Source of the DNA: Solilutibacter silvestris
GTDB taxonomy: Bacteria > Pseudomonadota > Gammaproteobacteria > Xanthomonadales > Xanthomonadaceae
Reading direction: 5' to 3'
NCBI RefSeq assembly: GCF_002895945.1
Contig: NZ_NPZB01000002.1
Coordinates: 744,001-808,000 of the forward strand
Length of the DNA: 64,000 nt
Position numbers and translations under genes: made by a program. The notes below the pieces were generated by a model. It saw only the letters and a program-made list of their open reading frames with translations. It ran no database searches and was not told the origin of the DNA. This document shows, one piece after another, positions 9,590 to 19,497 of this stretch; within the stretch, counting starts at the first letter, position 1, and each line of letters begins with the position of its first letter.

Positions 9590-10609
9590 GTGAGCAAGCA
9601 GTACGTGGTGGCAGTGGTGGGCGCGACTGGCGCCGTGGGCGAAGCGATGCTGTCGGTACTGCATGAACGCAAATTTCCGATGAAAGAAGTGATCGCGCTG
9701 GCCAGCGAACGCTCGGCCGGCAGCGAGGTGAAGTTTGGCAACCAAGGCATCGTCGTGCGCGACCTCGCCACCTTCGACCCCAAGGGCGTGGACATTGCGC
9801 TGTTCTCCGCGGGTGGATCGGTGTCGAGGGAGTACGCACCGAAGTTCGCCGCCGCCGGCGCGGTGGTGATCGACAACTCCTCGGCCTTCCGCGATGACGT
9901 CGACGTGCCGCTGGTGGTGTCGGAAGTGAACCCGCAGGCGCTGAAAAATCGCCCGCGCGGCATCATCGCCAATCCCAACTGTTCGACCATGCAGCTGATG
10001 GTGGCGCTGGCGCCGATCCATCGCGCGGTCGGCATCGAGCGCATCAACATCGCCACCTACCAGTCGGTGTCCGGCACTGGCGTCAAGGCGATGGAAGAAC
10101 TCGGCAAGCAGACCGCCTCGCTGCTCAATTTCCAGGGCGCCGAGGCCACGGTCTATCCGGTGCAGATCGCCTTCAACGTGATCCCGCATGGTGGCGATTT
10201 CCTCGACAACGGTTACACCACCGAGGAATGGAAGCTGGTCACCGAGACACGCAAGATCCTCGGTGACGACCGCATCCTGGTGAACGCCACCGTGGTACGC
10301 GTACCTGTGTTCTACGGCCATTCCGAAGCGGTGCATCTGGAAACGCGCGAGAAGATCACGCTCGAACGCGCGCGCGAACTGCTGGCCGCGCAGCCGGGCC
10401 TGGAACTGGTGGACGAACGGGCGCCGGGCGGTTATCCGACGCCGGTGACGCACGCCTCCGGCAACGATCCGGTCTTCGTCGGCCGCCTGCGCGAAGACGT
10501 CTCGCATCCGCGCGGGCTCGACATGTGGGTGGTGTCCGACAATATCCGCAAGGGCGCGGCACTCAATGCCGTTCAGGTCGCCGAACTGGTCATCGCGGAA
10601 CAGCCTTGA
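9590..10609 (+). CDS. asd: Aspartate-semialdehyde dehydrogenase
   Basis: The 339-aa product reduces aspartyl phosphate to aspartate semialdehyde, the branch point to lysine, diaminopimelate, threonine and methionine. The NADP-binding GATGAVGEAML is at residues 11-21, and the catalytic Cys is C131 in NPNCSTMQL. The downstream histidine region (FNVIPHGG) is present. The start is a GTG at 9590 with AGAAGGAAG directly upstream; the spacing is tight, and an in-frame ATG at 9536 is an alternative, but conserved sequence begins only after 9590. A TAGAAT box lies at 9532-9537, just after the aroC stop. Confidence 0.95.
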   Translation: MSKQYVVAVVGATGAVGEAMLSVLHERKFPMKEVIALASERSAGSEVKFGNQGIVVRDLATFDPKGVDIALFSAGGSVSREYAPKFAAAGAVVIDNSSAFRDDVDVPLVVSEVNPQALKNRPRGIIANPNCSTMQLMVALAPIHRAVGIERINIATYQSVSGTGVKAMEELGKQTASLLNFQGAEATVYPVQIAFNVIPHGGDFLDNGYTTEEWKLVTETRKILGDDRILVNATVVRVPVFYGHSEAVHLETREKITLERARELLAAQPGLELVDERAPGGYPTPVTHASGNDPVFVGRLREDVSHPRGLDMWVVSDNIRKGAALNAVQVAELVIAEQP

Positions 10610-10649
10610 ATTGCCAAGCCGGTGGGCCATCGCTAGAGTCCGCGGGATC

Positions 10650-12401
10650 ATGCCGGAGAATGGTTTGAACAAGCGACTGCATTCGCTGGTCCTGTCGTTG
10701 CTGCTCGCGGCGGCGACCGGCCCCGCGTTCGGATTGGGTCTGGGGCAGATCCAGGTCAAGTCGCGGATGAACGAACCGCTGGTGGCCGACATCCCGGTCA
10801 TCACCAGCGATCCATCCGAACTGGCGCAATTGCAGGCCAGGCTGGCGTCGCCGGATACCTTCATCCGGATTGGCCTGCCGTTGCCCGATCGACTGGTCTC
10901 CGATCTGCATTTCCAGGTGATCGACGGCGCCGACGGCAAACCGTACATCCATGTCACCAGCAGCACGCCGGTGAGCCAGCCGCTGGTCAATTTCCTGGTC
11001 GAAGTGGACTGGGGCGACGGCAAGCTGGTGCGCGAATATTCCGCACTGGTGGCGACGCCCAGCAGTGTCGTCGCGACCGCGCAGCCGACGCTGGAAGCGC
11101 CGACCGTCACCGCTGCGCCAGTCAACACCATTGATCGCAGTACGGCGCCATCATCGGCAGGTAACGCGCTCGCCGCGACACCAGCGCCTCCGGCGGTCGT
11201 GGCGAAAGCGACACCGAATGTCATGCCGGCCGCGCAACCGTCGCGCGCGCTGGCCGCGGCATCATCCGCTGCGGATTTCGGGCCGGTGCGCCGCGGGCAG
11301 ACCCTCGGCGCCATCGTCAGTGGCTTGCAGAATGGCGGCCAGGATCGCGATGACGTGATGCAGGCGTTGGTCGCGCTCAATCCCGATGCCTTCATCAATG
11401 GCGATCGCAACCGCCTGCGCGCCGGCGCGGTGCTGCGGATGCCGGAGGGCGTGCAGGCGTCCGCAGGTGCCAGCGGCAAAGCCGGCAATGCGGTCGCGCG
11501 CAGCGTGGCGCGGGCACAGATCGCCAAGGCGCGCACTGCCGGAAATGCATCGAGTCGTCGCCCGGTCGATGTGGCCAATGCGCCGGTGACCAATACCGCA
11601 TCAGCGGACAACAAAGACAACGCGGCATCGGCGAAGCGCGTGGCCGATGCCCGTTTGCGCATCGTGCCTGCCGCCAATGGTGATGCCGGATCGGCCGGAA
11701 CGAAGTCGGGACGCGGATCGTCCGGAGGAAACGGAGACATGCTGCAACAGTTGCAACAGTCGCAGGAAACCATCGCCACCCGCGATGCCGAAATCACCGA
11801 GCTGAAATCGCGCGTCGGCGAATTGGAAAAACTCCAGCAGAAGCAGTCGCAGTTGATCGCGATGAAGAGCACCGAGCTCGCCGCCGCCCAGCAGAAGCTT
11901 GCGGTGCACCAGGCCACGCCGGCGCCGGCTGCGGGTGGATTCGGCCTGTGGTGGCTGTTGCCGGCGGCGCTGGCGGTGGCTTTGCTCGCGGCATTGTGGC
12001 GCTTGTTCGGTCGTCGCCAGGGTCGCGCGGTCACGCGTGGTTTCGCGACGTCGGCGCAGGCCCCGGTGGCTGCCACCAGCACGGCGGATGCCGTGCCTCC
12101 TGCTGCGGTGGAAACGCCAGCGCCGGAGGTTGCGGCGCGCGAAGACGGCTTGCCGACATGGGCGCGCGGCGATGCCTGGTTGCCGGAGACCGCGGCGAGC
12201 CACACGCAAGCGCACACGACGACCGCGCCGGATTTTCCGGATGCCGTGACGGCGGTGATGGACAGTCGCCTGCAGTTGGCCCGCACCTACATCGGACTCG
12301 GTGATGTCGCGACCGCGCGCGCCCTGCTGCAGGACGTGCAGCAGGAAGGCGACGCTGCAGCGCGCGCGCAGGCGATCACGCTGCTCGACAGCTTGCGCTG
12401 A
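10650..12401 (+). CDS. fimV: FimV-like pilus assembly / peptidoglycan-binding protein (short form)
   Basis: The 583-aa product has a signal peptide ending near GPAFGLGLG and the FimV N-terminal domain ([19 protein letters not shown]...). A LysM-like segment follows ([14 protein letters not shown], around residues 212-260). After it come a low-complexity linker, a coiled coil (residues 365-415), a membrane helix ([19 protein letters not shown]) and a C-terminal helix-turn-helix repeat of the FimV type ([20 protein letters not shown]). FimV is an inner-membrane hub for type IV pili and polar organisation in Pseudomonas. This version is much shorter than the roughly 900-aa Pseudomonas protein. 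The asd-fimV-truA order supports the name. A TTG at 10665 behind GGAGA is an alternative start. Confidence 0.85.
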   Translation: MPENGLNKRLHSLVLSLLLAAATGPAFGLGLGQIQVKSRMNEPLVADIPVITSDPSELAQLQARLASPDTFIRIGLPLPDRLVSDLHFQVIDGADGKPYIHVTSSTPVSQPLVNFLVEVDWGDGKLVREYSALVATPSSVVATAQPTLEAPTVTAAPVNTIDRSTAPSSAGNALAATPAPPAVVAKATPNVMPAAQPSRALAAASSAADFGPVRRGQTLGAIVSGLQNGGQDRDDVMQALVALNPDAFINGDRNRLRAGAVLRMPEGVQASAGASGKAGNAVARSVARAQIAKARTAGNASSRRPVDVANAPVTNTASADNKDNAASAKRVADARLRIVPAANGDAGSAGTKSGRGSSGGNGDMLQQLQQSQETIATRDAEITELKSRVGELEKLQQKQSQLIAMKSTELAAAQQKLAVHQATPAPAAGGFGLWWLLPAALAVALLAALWRLFGRRQGRAVTRGFATSAQAPVAATSTADAVPPAAVETPAPEVAAREDGLPTWARGDAWLPETAASHTQAHTTTAPDFPDAVTAVMDSRLQLARTYIGLGDVATARALLQDVQQEGDAAARAQAITLLDSLR

Positions 12402-12418
12402 CGGGACAGGTCCCAACG

Positions 12419-13210
12419 ATGCCCAGATATGCGCTCGGCGTCGAATATGACGGCAGCGCTTTCCACGGCTGGCAACGCGTGGAAGCCGGTGTTCGCAACG
12501 TGCAGGAAACGCTGGAGACCGCACTGTCGTCGGTGGCCGATCACCAGGTCCGCGTGGTCTGTGCCGGCCGCACCGATGCCGGCGTCCATGCGCGTTGCCA
12601 AGTGGTGCATTTCGACAGCGATGCCGTGCGCGACGCCCGCGCATGGACGTTGGGCACCACTTCGCGCCTGCCTGCGGATGTCGGGGTGTTGTGGTGCCGG
12701 GAAGTCCCGGACACGTTCAGTGCCCGCTTCTCGGCGCTGTCACGCCGCTATCGCTACCGCATCCTCAATCGCCAGGTCCGGCCTGCGTTCGAGCGCCAGT
12801 ATCTGACCTGGGAATTGCGACCGCTGGATCATTCGCGCATGCACGCCGCCGCGCAATTCCTGGTGGGCGAGCACGACTTCGAAGCGTTCCGCAGCGCGCA
12901 ATGCCAGGCCACGCACGCGCGCCGCCACCTCCATTCGATTTCAGTGGAGCGCCATGGCGATGAAGTGGTGATGGACATTCAGGCGAACGCCTTTCTCCAT
13001 CACATGGTGCGCAATATCGTCGGTTCGTTGCTGCCGGTGGGGCGTGGCGAGCGTCCGGTCGAATGGATTGCCGAATTGCTGGCGGGCCGGGATCGCACGC
13101 TGGCCGGTCCGACCGCGCCAGCCCAAGGATTGCTGTTTGTCGGTCCGCAATACCCGGGGGAATGGACCCTGCCGACAGAGAATACGTTTACACCGCGAGA
13201 GCCTGAATGA
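12419..13210 (+). CDS. truA: tRNA pseudouridine(38-40) synthase TruA
   Basis: The 263-aa product converts uridines 38-40 of the tRNA anticodon stem to pseudouridine. The catalytic Asp is D53 in [11 protein letters not shown], the invariant family motif. The N-terminal [10 protein letters not shown] and the C-terminal [11 protein letters not shown] are also typical. It starts 17 bp after fimV and ends about 120 bp before the trpF-like gene. Confidence 0.97.
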   Translation: MPRYALGVEYDGSAFHGWQRVEAGVRNVQETLETALSSVADHQVRVVCAGRTDAGVHARCQVVHFDSDAVRDARAWTLGTTSRLPADVGVLWCREVPDTFSARFSALSRRYRYRILNRQVRPAFERQYLTWELRPLDHSRMHAAAQFLVGEHDFEAFRSAQCQATHARRHLHSISVERHGDEVVMDIQANAFLHHMVRNIVGSLLPVGRGERPVEWIAELLAGRDRTLAGPTAPAQGLLFVGPQYPGEWTLPTENTFTPREPE

Positions 13211-13224
13211 TTCATTGAGTGGTA

Positions 13225-13246
13225 GTTTGTGCCAGCGTCCACAAAC
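13225..13246. promoter_or_regulatory. Hairpin in the truA / trpF-like gap
   Basis: GTTTGTG (13225-13231) and CACAAAC (13240-13246) form a perfect 7-bp stem around an 8-nt loop. No T-run follows, so it is not a standard terminator. It could be an operator or a leader structure for the trpF-like gene. The surrounding 120 bp is richer in A and T than the flanking genes. Confidence 0.35.
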
Positions 13247-13330
13247 ACTGCAAAAACCGGTACTTGCGTGTGGATTGGCCTTCACAGGCAATCGATATCC
13301 TGCAGTCCTCCTGCTTCGTCTTGACGTTAC

Positions 13331-13984
13331 GTGCTGAAGGATCAGTTTTCGCGGACCCGCATCCGTTTCGATGGGTTCACTCGCCCTGGCGATGTCAGGT
13401 TGGCCAGTGAATTGGGCGTCGATGCCATCGGTTTTGAATTTGCCCAGGGTGCCCGCCGCCAGATTCGCGTGGAGGATGCGCGATTCATGCGCCATGCCTT
13501 GGCGCCGCTGGTGTCGGGCGTCGCGATCCTGCGCGACAACAGCGTCGATGAGGTGCGCGAAGTCGTGCGCCAGTTGCGGCCTGCGTTGCTCGAATTCCGT
13601 GGCGATGAAGACGATGTGCGCATGCGCTCGTTCGGCGTTCCCTATGCGCGGGCATTGCGGCGCGAAGAGTGGGCGATGATGAACGCAGGCAGCTTGCAGA
13701 CGCGCTATCCGAATGCGTCGATGTTCGTGCTGTATGCGGACGAGACGGAAGAACCCCCGGCACTGGAAGCGGAGTGGTCGTGGTTGCCGGAAGGCCTGGC
13801 CAGGCCGCTGATGTTGGCTGGCGGTATCGCCCCTGGCAACGTGTCGGCAATCATCGGGACGCTCGGGCCCTGGGGCGTGTCCGCCCTTGAAGGCATCGAA
13901 GTGGCGCCGGGACGAGTGGATGGCGATCGCATGAACAGCTTCCTGCGCGAATCCCGGGATGCCGATTGCCGCAAGGGCCGCTAA
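13331..13984 (+). CDS. TrpF-like protein lacking the phosphoribosylanthranilate isomerase active site
   Basis: This intact 217-aa frame occupies the trpF position after truA and aligns end to end with TrpF: RTRIRFDGFTRPGDVRLA, GVDAIGFEFAQG and LAGGIAPGNV are clearly homologous. The catalytic residues are gone. The Cys of the (I/F)CG motif is D14. The Asp of the LLDS motif aligns with Y135. The FHG motif reads FRG. The GGxGxxFDW phosphate loop is replaced by EPPALEAEWSW, and the DVSSGIE phosphate-binding segment reads SALEGIE. True TrpF isomerises phosphoribosylanthranilate in tryptophan synthesis; this product very probably cannot. The start is GTG. There is no frameshift or stop, so either recent decay or a new non-catalytic role is possible. 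The comparison is with remembered TrpF sequences. Confidence 0.8.
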   Translation: MLKDQFSRTRIRFDGFTRPGDVRLASELGVDAIGFEFAQGARRQIRVEDARFMRHALAPLVSGVAILRDNSVDEVREVVRQLRPALLEFRGDEDDVRMRSFGVPYARALRREEWAMMNAGSLQTRYPNASMFVLYADETEEPPALEAEWSWLPEGLARPLMLAGGIAPGNVSAIIGTLGPWGVSALEGIEVAPGRVDGDRMNSFLRESRDADCRKGR

Positions 13985-14027
13985 TTGGTCGATAATTGCG
14001 GGTCCGATCCATCTGCAAGCATCCAGC

Positions 14028-14393
14028 ATGACCGACTCCAATCCGCAGGCTCCCCAATCCGGCCAACAGCCGGCCGGCCAACAGATCGACCCCGAATTCT
14101 TCGCCTGCAGCAATACCTACCTGGACATCGCCAACCAGCAGGCGCGCCAGCAGGGCATGCGTCGCGTCAGTGGCGCCATCCTCTTCGCTGCGGCACGTTA
14201 CAACGTGCACGCCTATCTTGGCTTCGAAACCGATATCCGCGGCACCAAGGATGAATTCCTCAACCACATGACCGATCTGTACCGGAGCATGCTGGAGGAT
14301 CACCTGATGGGCATCGCCAATGAGCGCGGCATTGCGCTGGATGCGCCTGCGGACCAGCCTGCCGCCGCAAACGACACCATGCCGCCGGTCTGA
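14028..14393 (+). CDS. DUF3144 family protein
   Basis: The 121-aa product has no signal peptide or membrane segment. A Gln/Pro-rich N-terminus (to about residue 20) precedes a helical domain with FACSNTYLDIANQQ, RVSGAILFAAARYNVHAYLG and a FLNHMTDLYRSMLEDHL segment, which I recognise as the DUF3144 pattern. The function of the family is unknown. It sits between the trpF-like gene and accD, where relatives as I recall carry trpB and trpA. A GATAAT box at 13991-13996 could drive it. Family assignment is from memory of the motif pattern. Confidence 0.7.
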   Translation: MTDSNPQAPQSGQQPAGQQIDPEFFACSNTYLDIANQQARQQGMRRVSGAILFAAARYNVHAYLGFETDIRGTKDEFLNHMTDLYRSMLEDHLMGIANERGIALDAPADQPAAANDTMPPV

Positions 14394-14438
14394 ACCCGGC
14401 TGGTCTAGACTGTCCAGTCCTTCCCGACAGCGGTTCCC

Positions 14439-15325
<887 letters not shown>

Positions 15326-15329
<4 letters not shown>

Positions 15330-16681
15330 GCCGCAAATACTTCGGCACCGATGGCATCCGCGGCCGCGTCGGCAGCGCGACCATCTCCGCCGATTTCGTC
15401 CTGCGTCTCGGCAACGCCTATGGCCATGCCTTGCGCGAACGCGCGCAGGCCGAAGGCGTGTGGCGCAAGCCCATGGTGGTGATCGGCAAGGACACCCGCA
15501 TCTCCAACTACATGTTCGAGGCTGCGCTCGAAGCCGGGCTGGTCGCGGCGGGCGTGGATGTGGAGCTGGTCGGCCCGATGCCGACGCCGGCGGTGTCGCA
15601 TCTCACGCGTTCGCTGCGCGCCGACGGCGGCATCGTGATTTCGGCGTCGCACAATCCGCATTACGACAACGGCATCAAGTTCTTCTCGGCGGCCGGCGAA
15701 AAGCTCGACGACAAGACCGAGGAAGCCATCGAGGCCGCGCTCGATACACCATTTTCCACGGTGGAATCGGAACAGCTTGGCCGTGCCGTGCGCACCCGCG
15801 ATGCCGTCGGTCGCTACGTCGAAGCGTGCAAGTCGGCGGTGCCCAAGGGCTTCGATCTCGGCGGCATGCGCCTGGTGGTCGATTGCGCCAATGGTGCCAA
15901 CTACCAGATCGGGCCGCTGGTGCTGCGTGAACTCGGCGCGCGCGTCGAGGCCATCGGCGACCAGCCCAACGGCACCAATATCAATGCCGGTGTCGGTTCC
16001 ACCCATCCGCAGGCACTGTCGGCGCGCGTGGTGGAAACCGGCGCCGATCTCGGCATCGCCTTCGATGGCGACGGCGATCGCGTGATGCTGGTCGACGGCG
16101 CCGGCAATGTCTGCGACGGCGACGATCTGATCTACGTTCTCGCCCGCGATTGGAAGACCAGCGGTCGCCTGCGCGGACCGGTGATCGGCACGCTGATGAG
16201 CAACTACGGGCTGGAACAGGCGCTGGCGGCTGCCGGCATCGATTTCCGCCGGGCAAATGTCGGCGATCGCTACGTCCACCGCATGCTGATCGAAAACGAT
16301 GGCGTGCTCGGCGGCGAAGCCTCGGGCCACATCCTGTGCCTGGATCGCAGCACCACTGGTGACGGCATCGTCGCCGCGTTGCAGGTGCTGGAAGTGATGA
16401 AGCGCACCGGCAAGTCGCTGGCGGAATTGCTCGCCGGCTTCCAGCGCGTGGCGCAAAAGACCCGCAACGTGCGTTGCACCGACGCCAGGCGCGCCGTTGC
16501 CGATCCCGGCGTGGTTGCCGCGCTGGAACAAGCGCAGGCCAACATCAAGGGCCGCGGGCGGGCCTTCCTGCGTCCCTCCGGCACCGAACCGGTGGTGCGC
16601 GTGACCGTGGAAGCCGCCGATCCCGCGCTGGTCGAATCCACCCTCGATGTCCTCGCGCGTGCGGTCGAAGCCGCCGTCTGA
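15326..16681 (+). CDS. glmM: Phosphoglucosamine mutase
   Basis: The 451-aa product converts glucosamine-6-phosphate to glucosamine-1-phosphate for UDP-GlcNAc, peptidoglycan and LPS. The N-terminus [13 protein letters not shown] and the phosphoserine loop [15 protein letters not shown] (active Ser about residue 108) are present. The metal loop [11 protein letters not shown] and the phosphate-binding [11 protein letters not shown] near the end are also intact. The start is GTG at 15326, overlapping the accD stop. An intact metal loop and sugar-binding loop indicate an active enzyme. Confidence 0.96.
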
Positions 16682-16706
16682 GTCGAAAGAATCCGGAGTT
16701 GTTGCA

Positions 16707-17660
16707 ATGATCAGTGCCATTCCCACCCTCGACATCCGTCGCTTCACCCATCCATCCAGCGCCGAGGATCGCCAGGCCTTCGTCGACGAGCTGGGCGCGG
16801 CTTATCGCGAGTGGGGTTTCGCCGGCATTCGCAACCACGGCATCCCGCAAGCGCTGATCGACGGCAGTTACGACGTGTTCCAGCGCTTCTTCGCGTTGCC
16901 GGAAGACACCAAGAAGCAGTATCACGTGGCTGGCGGCGGCGGTGCGCGCGGCTACACGGCGTTTGGCGTGGAAACCGCGAAGGGTGCGAAGTATTCCGAT
17001 CTCAAGGAGTTCTGGCACATCGGTCGCGAGATTCCGCGTGATTCCAAGTACGCCGATGACATGCCGGCAAATCTGTGGCCCGCCGAAGTCGAGGGTTTCC
17101 GCGAACAGGGCTATGCGCTGTACCGCGCACTCGACGATCTCGGCGCGCAGGTGCTGCGTGCGCTGGCCTTGCACATCGACCTGCCGGAAGACTATTTCGC
17201 CGACAAGACCGATTCCGGCAATTCGATCCTGCGTCCGATCCACTATCCGCCGATCACCGCCGACGACATCCCCAATGTGCGCGCCGGCGCGCACGAGGAC
17301 ATCAACCTGATCACCCTGCTGGTCGGTGCCAGCGCGGCCGGGTTGGAAGTGTTGTCGAAGAAAGGCGAGTGGGTGGCGTTCACCTCGGATGCCGACACGA
17401 TCGTCGTCAACATCGGCGACATGCTGCAGCGCCTGACCAACCACGTCTATCCGTCGACGACGCATCGCGTGGTCAATCCGCCGGGCGAAGCGGCGCGCAA
17501 GCCGCGTTATTCCACGCCGTTCTTCCTGCATCCGAATCCGGATTTCCTGATCGACGTGTTGCCGTCCTGCGTCACCGCGGGCAACCCGAAGCGTTATCCG
17601 CAACCGATCACCGCGCAGGGCTATCTGGAAGAACGGTTGCGCGAGATCAAGCTGAAGTAA
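16707..17660 (+). CDS. Isopenicillin N synthase-like 2OG-Fe(II) oxygenase
   Basis: The 317-aa product shows the double-stranded beta-helix metal triad: HxD in AHEDINLITLL and the distal His in STTHRVVNP, followed by the co-substrate-binding Arg in PRYSTPFFLHP. The N-terminal DIOX_N-like part has WGFAGIRNHGIP. Such enzymes use iron, oxygen and usually 2-oxoglutarate to oxidise small molecules; the substrate here is unknown. It separates glmM from tpiA, which I recall as neighbours in relatives. After its stop the last few codons recur imperfectly: CAAGCTGAAGTAA at 17650 and CAAGCTGAAATAA at 17673, a small 3'-end duplication. Confidence 0.88.
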   Translation: MISAIPTLDIRRFTHPSSAEDRQAFVDELGAAYREWGFAGIRNHGIPQALIDGSYDVFQRFFALPEDTKKQYHVAGGGGARGYTAFGVETAKGAKYSDLKEFWHIGREIPRDSKYADDMPANLWPAEVEGFREQGYALYRALDDLGAQVLRALALHIDLPEDYFADKTDSGNSILRPIHYPPITADDIPNVRAGAHEDINLITLLVGASAAGLEVLSKKGEWVAFTSDADTIVVNIGDMLQRLTNHVYPSTTHRVVNPPGEAARKPRYSTPFFLHPNPDFLIDVLPSCVTAGNPKRYPQPITAQGYLEERLREIKLK

Positions 17661-17702
17661 CTCGCTGGAATAACAAGCTGAAATAAACAGGGGGAGCAGC
17701 AC

Positions 17703-18467
17703 ATGCGTCGCAAGATCGTTGCAGGCAACTGGAAATTGAACGGTGATCGCGCTTTTGGCGAAGCGCTGGTCGATGCCTTGAAGGATGGCGCCGCACTGGC
17801 GCAGGCACGCGTCGACTGCATCGTCTTCCCGGCGATGCCTTACGTACCCGGATTGGTCGCGCATTGCGCCGGTGGGGCGATCGCGGTGGGCGCGCAGGAC
17901 GTCAGCGAACACGCCAAGGGGGCCTATACCGGCGAAGTCTCGGCACCGATGTTGCACGATGTCGGTGCGACCCACGTGCTGGTCGGGCATTCCGAACGCC
18001 GCGAATACCACGACGAGGGCAGTGCATTGGTGGCGCGCAAGTTCATGGCCGCGCATGCCGCCGGGCTGGTGCCGGTGCTGTGCGTGGGCGAGCGGCTGGA
18101 GGAACGCGAGGCCGGCACCACCGAGGCGGTAATCGCCGCCCAGCTGGCGCCGCTGCTGGCGCTGGAAGGCGGGCTGCAGGCGCTGGCGGCTGGCATGGTC
18201 GCCTACGAGCCGGTGTGGGCGATCGGCACCGGGCGCACCGCCACGCCGGAACAGGCGCAGGCGGTACACGCATTCATCCGTGGCCGGGTGGCGCGCGAGG
18301 ATGCTAGAATCGCCGGCTCGTTGCCGATTCTTTACGGCGGCAGCGTGAAGTCCGACAACGCCGCGGCGCTGTTTTCGCAGCCCGATGTCGATGGCGGACT
18401 GGTGGGTGGCGCTTCGCTCGTCGCCCGCGATTTCCTCGACATCATCACGGCGGCTGCGGCTGCCTGA
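17703..18467 (+). CDS. tpiA: Triosephosphate isomerase
   Basis: The 254-aa product interconverts dihydroxyacetone phosphate and glyceraldehyde-3-phosphate. Catalytic residues are in place: K11 in GNWKLNG, H96 in VGHSERR and E169 in AYEPVWAIGTG, followed by the mobile loop. The C-terminal phosphate site GGSVKSDN is present. A GGGGAGC ribosome binding site precedes the ATG. The tpiA-secG-tRNA-Leu-nuo order is widely kept in proteobacteria. Confidence 0.97.
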   Translation: MRRKIVAGNWKLNGDRAFGEALVDALKDGAALAQARVDCIVFPAMPYVPGLVAHCAGGAIAVGAQDVSEHAKGAYTGEVSAPMLHDVGATHVLVGHSERREYHDEGSALVARKFMAAHAAGLVPVLCVGERLEEREAGTTEAVIAAQLAPLLALEGGLQALAAGMVAYEPVWAIGTGRTATPEQAQAVHAFIRGRVAREDARIAGSLPILYGGSVKSDNAAALFSQPDVDGGLVGGASLVARDFLDIITAAAAA

Positions 18468-18484
18468 ACGTTCCACGGACTGCC

Positions 18485-18916
18485 ATGCTCCCGTTGATTC
18501 TCAATGTTGTGTACGTCGTCGTCGCGGTTGCGATGGTTGTGTTGATCCTGCTCCAGCAGGGCAAGGGCGCGCAGGCCGGTTCCGGCTTCGGCTCCGGTGC
18601 GTCGGGCACGGTGTTCGGCGCGCGCGGCGCAGCCAACTTCCTGTCCAAGACCACACGCTGGCTGGCGACTGCCTTTTTCGGCATCACCCTGTTGATGGCG
18701 TGGCTGTTCGTGCACGGCAACCAGAAACAGGTCGCGGCGAGCAACACCAGCAGCATCATGGCGTCGCAACAGGCGGCTCCGGCCACCAAGACCGCGCCGA
18801 CAGCGGGCATCCCGCAGGCCCCGGCATCGACGGTGCCGCAGGCGCCCGCGCAGAATGCGCCGCAGGCTCCGGCAAATGCGCCGAACAGTGCACCGGGCGG
18901 TTCGCAAAAGCACTGA
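18485..18916 (+). CDS. secG: Preprotein translocase subunit SecG
   Basis: The 143-aa product has two membrane helices (about residues 3-22 and 52-73) around the conserved LLQQGKGAQAGSGFGSGASGTVFG segment of SecG. The third part is an Ala/Pro/Gln-rich tail with repeated PQAPA units, which makes it longer than the 110-aa E. coli protein. SecG binds SecYE and aids SecA-driven export. Only 17 bp separate it from tpiA. Confidence 0.94.
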   Translation: MLPLILNVVYVVVAVAMVVLILLQQGKGAQAGSGFGSGASGTVFGARGAANFLSKTTRWLATAFFGITLLMAWLFVHGNQKQVAASNTSSIMASQQAAPATKTAPTAGIPQAPASTVPQAPAQNAPQAPANAPNSAPGGSQKH

Positions 18917-18929
18917 TCCGATTTACAAT
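18901..18929 (+). promoter_or_regulatory. Candidate promoter for tRNA-Leu
   Basis: TTCGCA (18901-18906) and TACAAT (18924-18929) are 17 bp apart and lie 38 bp before the mature tRNA. The -35 overlaps the end of secG. This is hexamer similarity only. Confidence 0.4.
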
Positions 18930-18967
18930 CTCTTGATGGCATGTGGAGACGCATGCCGAACCAGATT

Positions 18968-19052
18968 GCCCAGGTGGCGGAATTGGTAGACGCACTACCT
19001 TGAGGTGGTAGCGGCTTAGGTCGTGGGGGTTCGAGTCCCCCCTTGGGCACCA
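18968..19052 (+). tRNA. tRNA-Leu (anticodon GAG)
   Basis: The 85-nt gene has an encoded CCA end (19050-19052) and a seven-pair acceptor stem, one pair being G-U. The anticodon stem CTACC/GGTAG encloses loop TTGAGGT with anticodon GAG at 19002-19004. The long variable arm of class II tRNAs and a TTCGAGT T-loop are visible. It reads CUC and CUU leucine codons. It lies between secG and nuoA, as in many proteobacteria. Confidence 0.97.
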
Positions 19053-19140
19053 ACAGCGCATGCGGATCGTCATCCGCATGCCATCACGCCGGACAGGAGT
19101 CCGGTTCAGCGGGTCCGGATGGCCCCACAGGAAGACCGAA

Positions 19141-19497
19141 GTGCTGGCCGAATACCTGCCGACCTTGCTGTTCCTCCTGGTTGCCATCGGCATCGGCGTC
19201 GCGCTGATCGTGATCGGCAACCTGATCGGACCGAAGAAACCCAGCGCCGAGAAACTCGCGCCCTACGAGTGCGGCTTCCTGCCCTTCGAGGATGCGCGGC
19301 TCAAGTTCGACGTCCGCTATTACCTGCTGGCCATCCTGTTCATCGTCTTCGACCTGGAAATCGCCTTCGTGTTTCCGTGGGCGCTGGTGTTCCGCGAGCT
19401 TGGCCCGTTCGGCCTGGTCGAAATGGGCATCTTCCTGTTGTTGCTGGTGCTCGGTTTTGCTTACGTCTGGAAGAAGGGAGCACTGGAATGGGAGTAA
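19141..19497 (+). CDS. nuoA: NADH-quinone oxidoreductase subunit A
   Basis: The 118-aa product has three membrane helices and the subunit motifs [32 protein letters not shown]. It is part of the membrane arm of complex I near the quinone tunnel. The GTG at 19141 starts the conserved [12 protein letters not shown] region; earlier starts would read through sequence just downstream of the tRNA. It opens the 14-gene nuo operon. Its end overlaps the nuoB start by 10 bp. Confidence 0.96.
   Translation: MLAEYLPTLLFLLVAIGIGVALIVIGNLIGPKKPSAEKLAPYECGFLPFEDARLKFDVRYYLLAILFIVFDLEIAFVFPWALVFRELGPFGLVEMGIFLLLLVLGFAYVWKKGALEWE

Noticed and set aside
9455-12286. 943-codon open frame on the minus strand opposite asd and fimV
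   Set aside because: Composition effect of high GC; the plus strand carries clear homologues, and the minus frame has no recognisable domain.
13331-13984. Reading the trpF-like gene as a frameshifted pseudogene
   Set aside because: The frame is open over its full expected length and aligns end to end; the defects are substitutions in motifs, not frame breaks.
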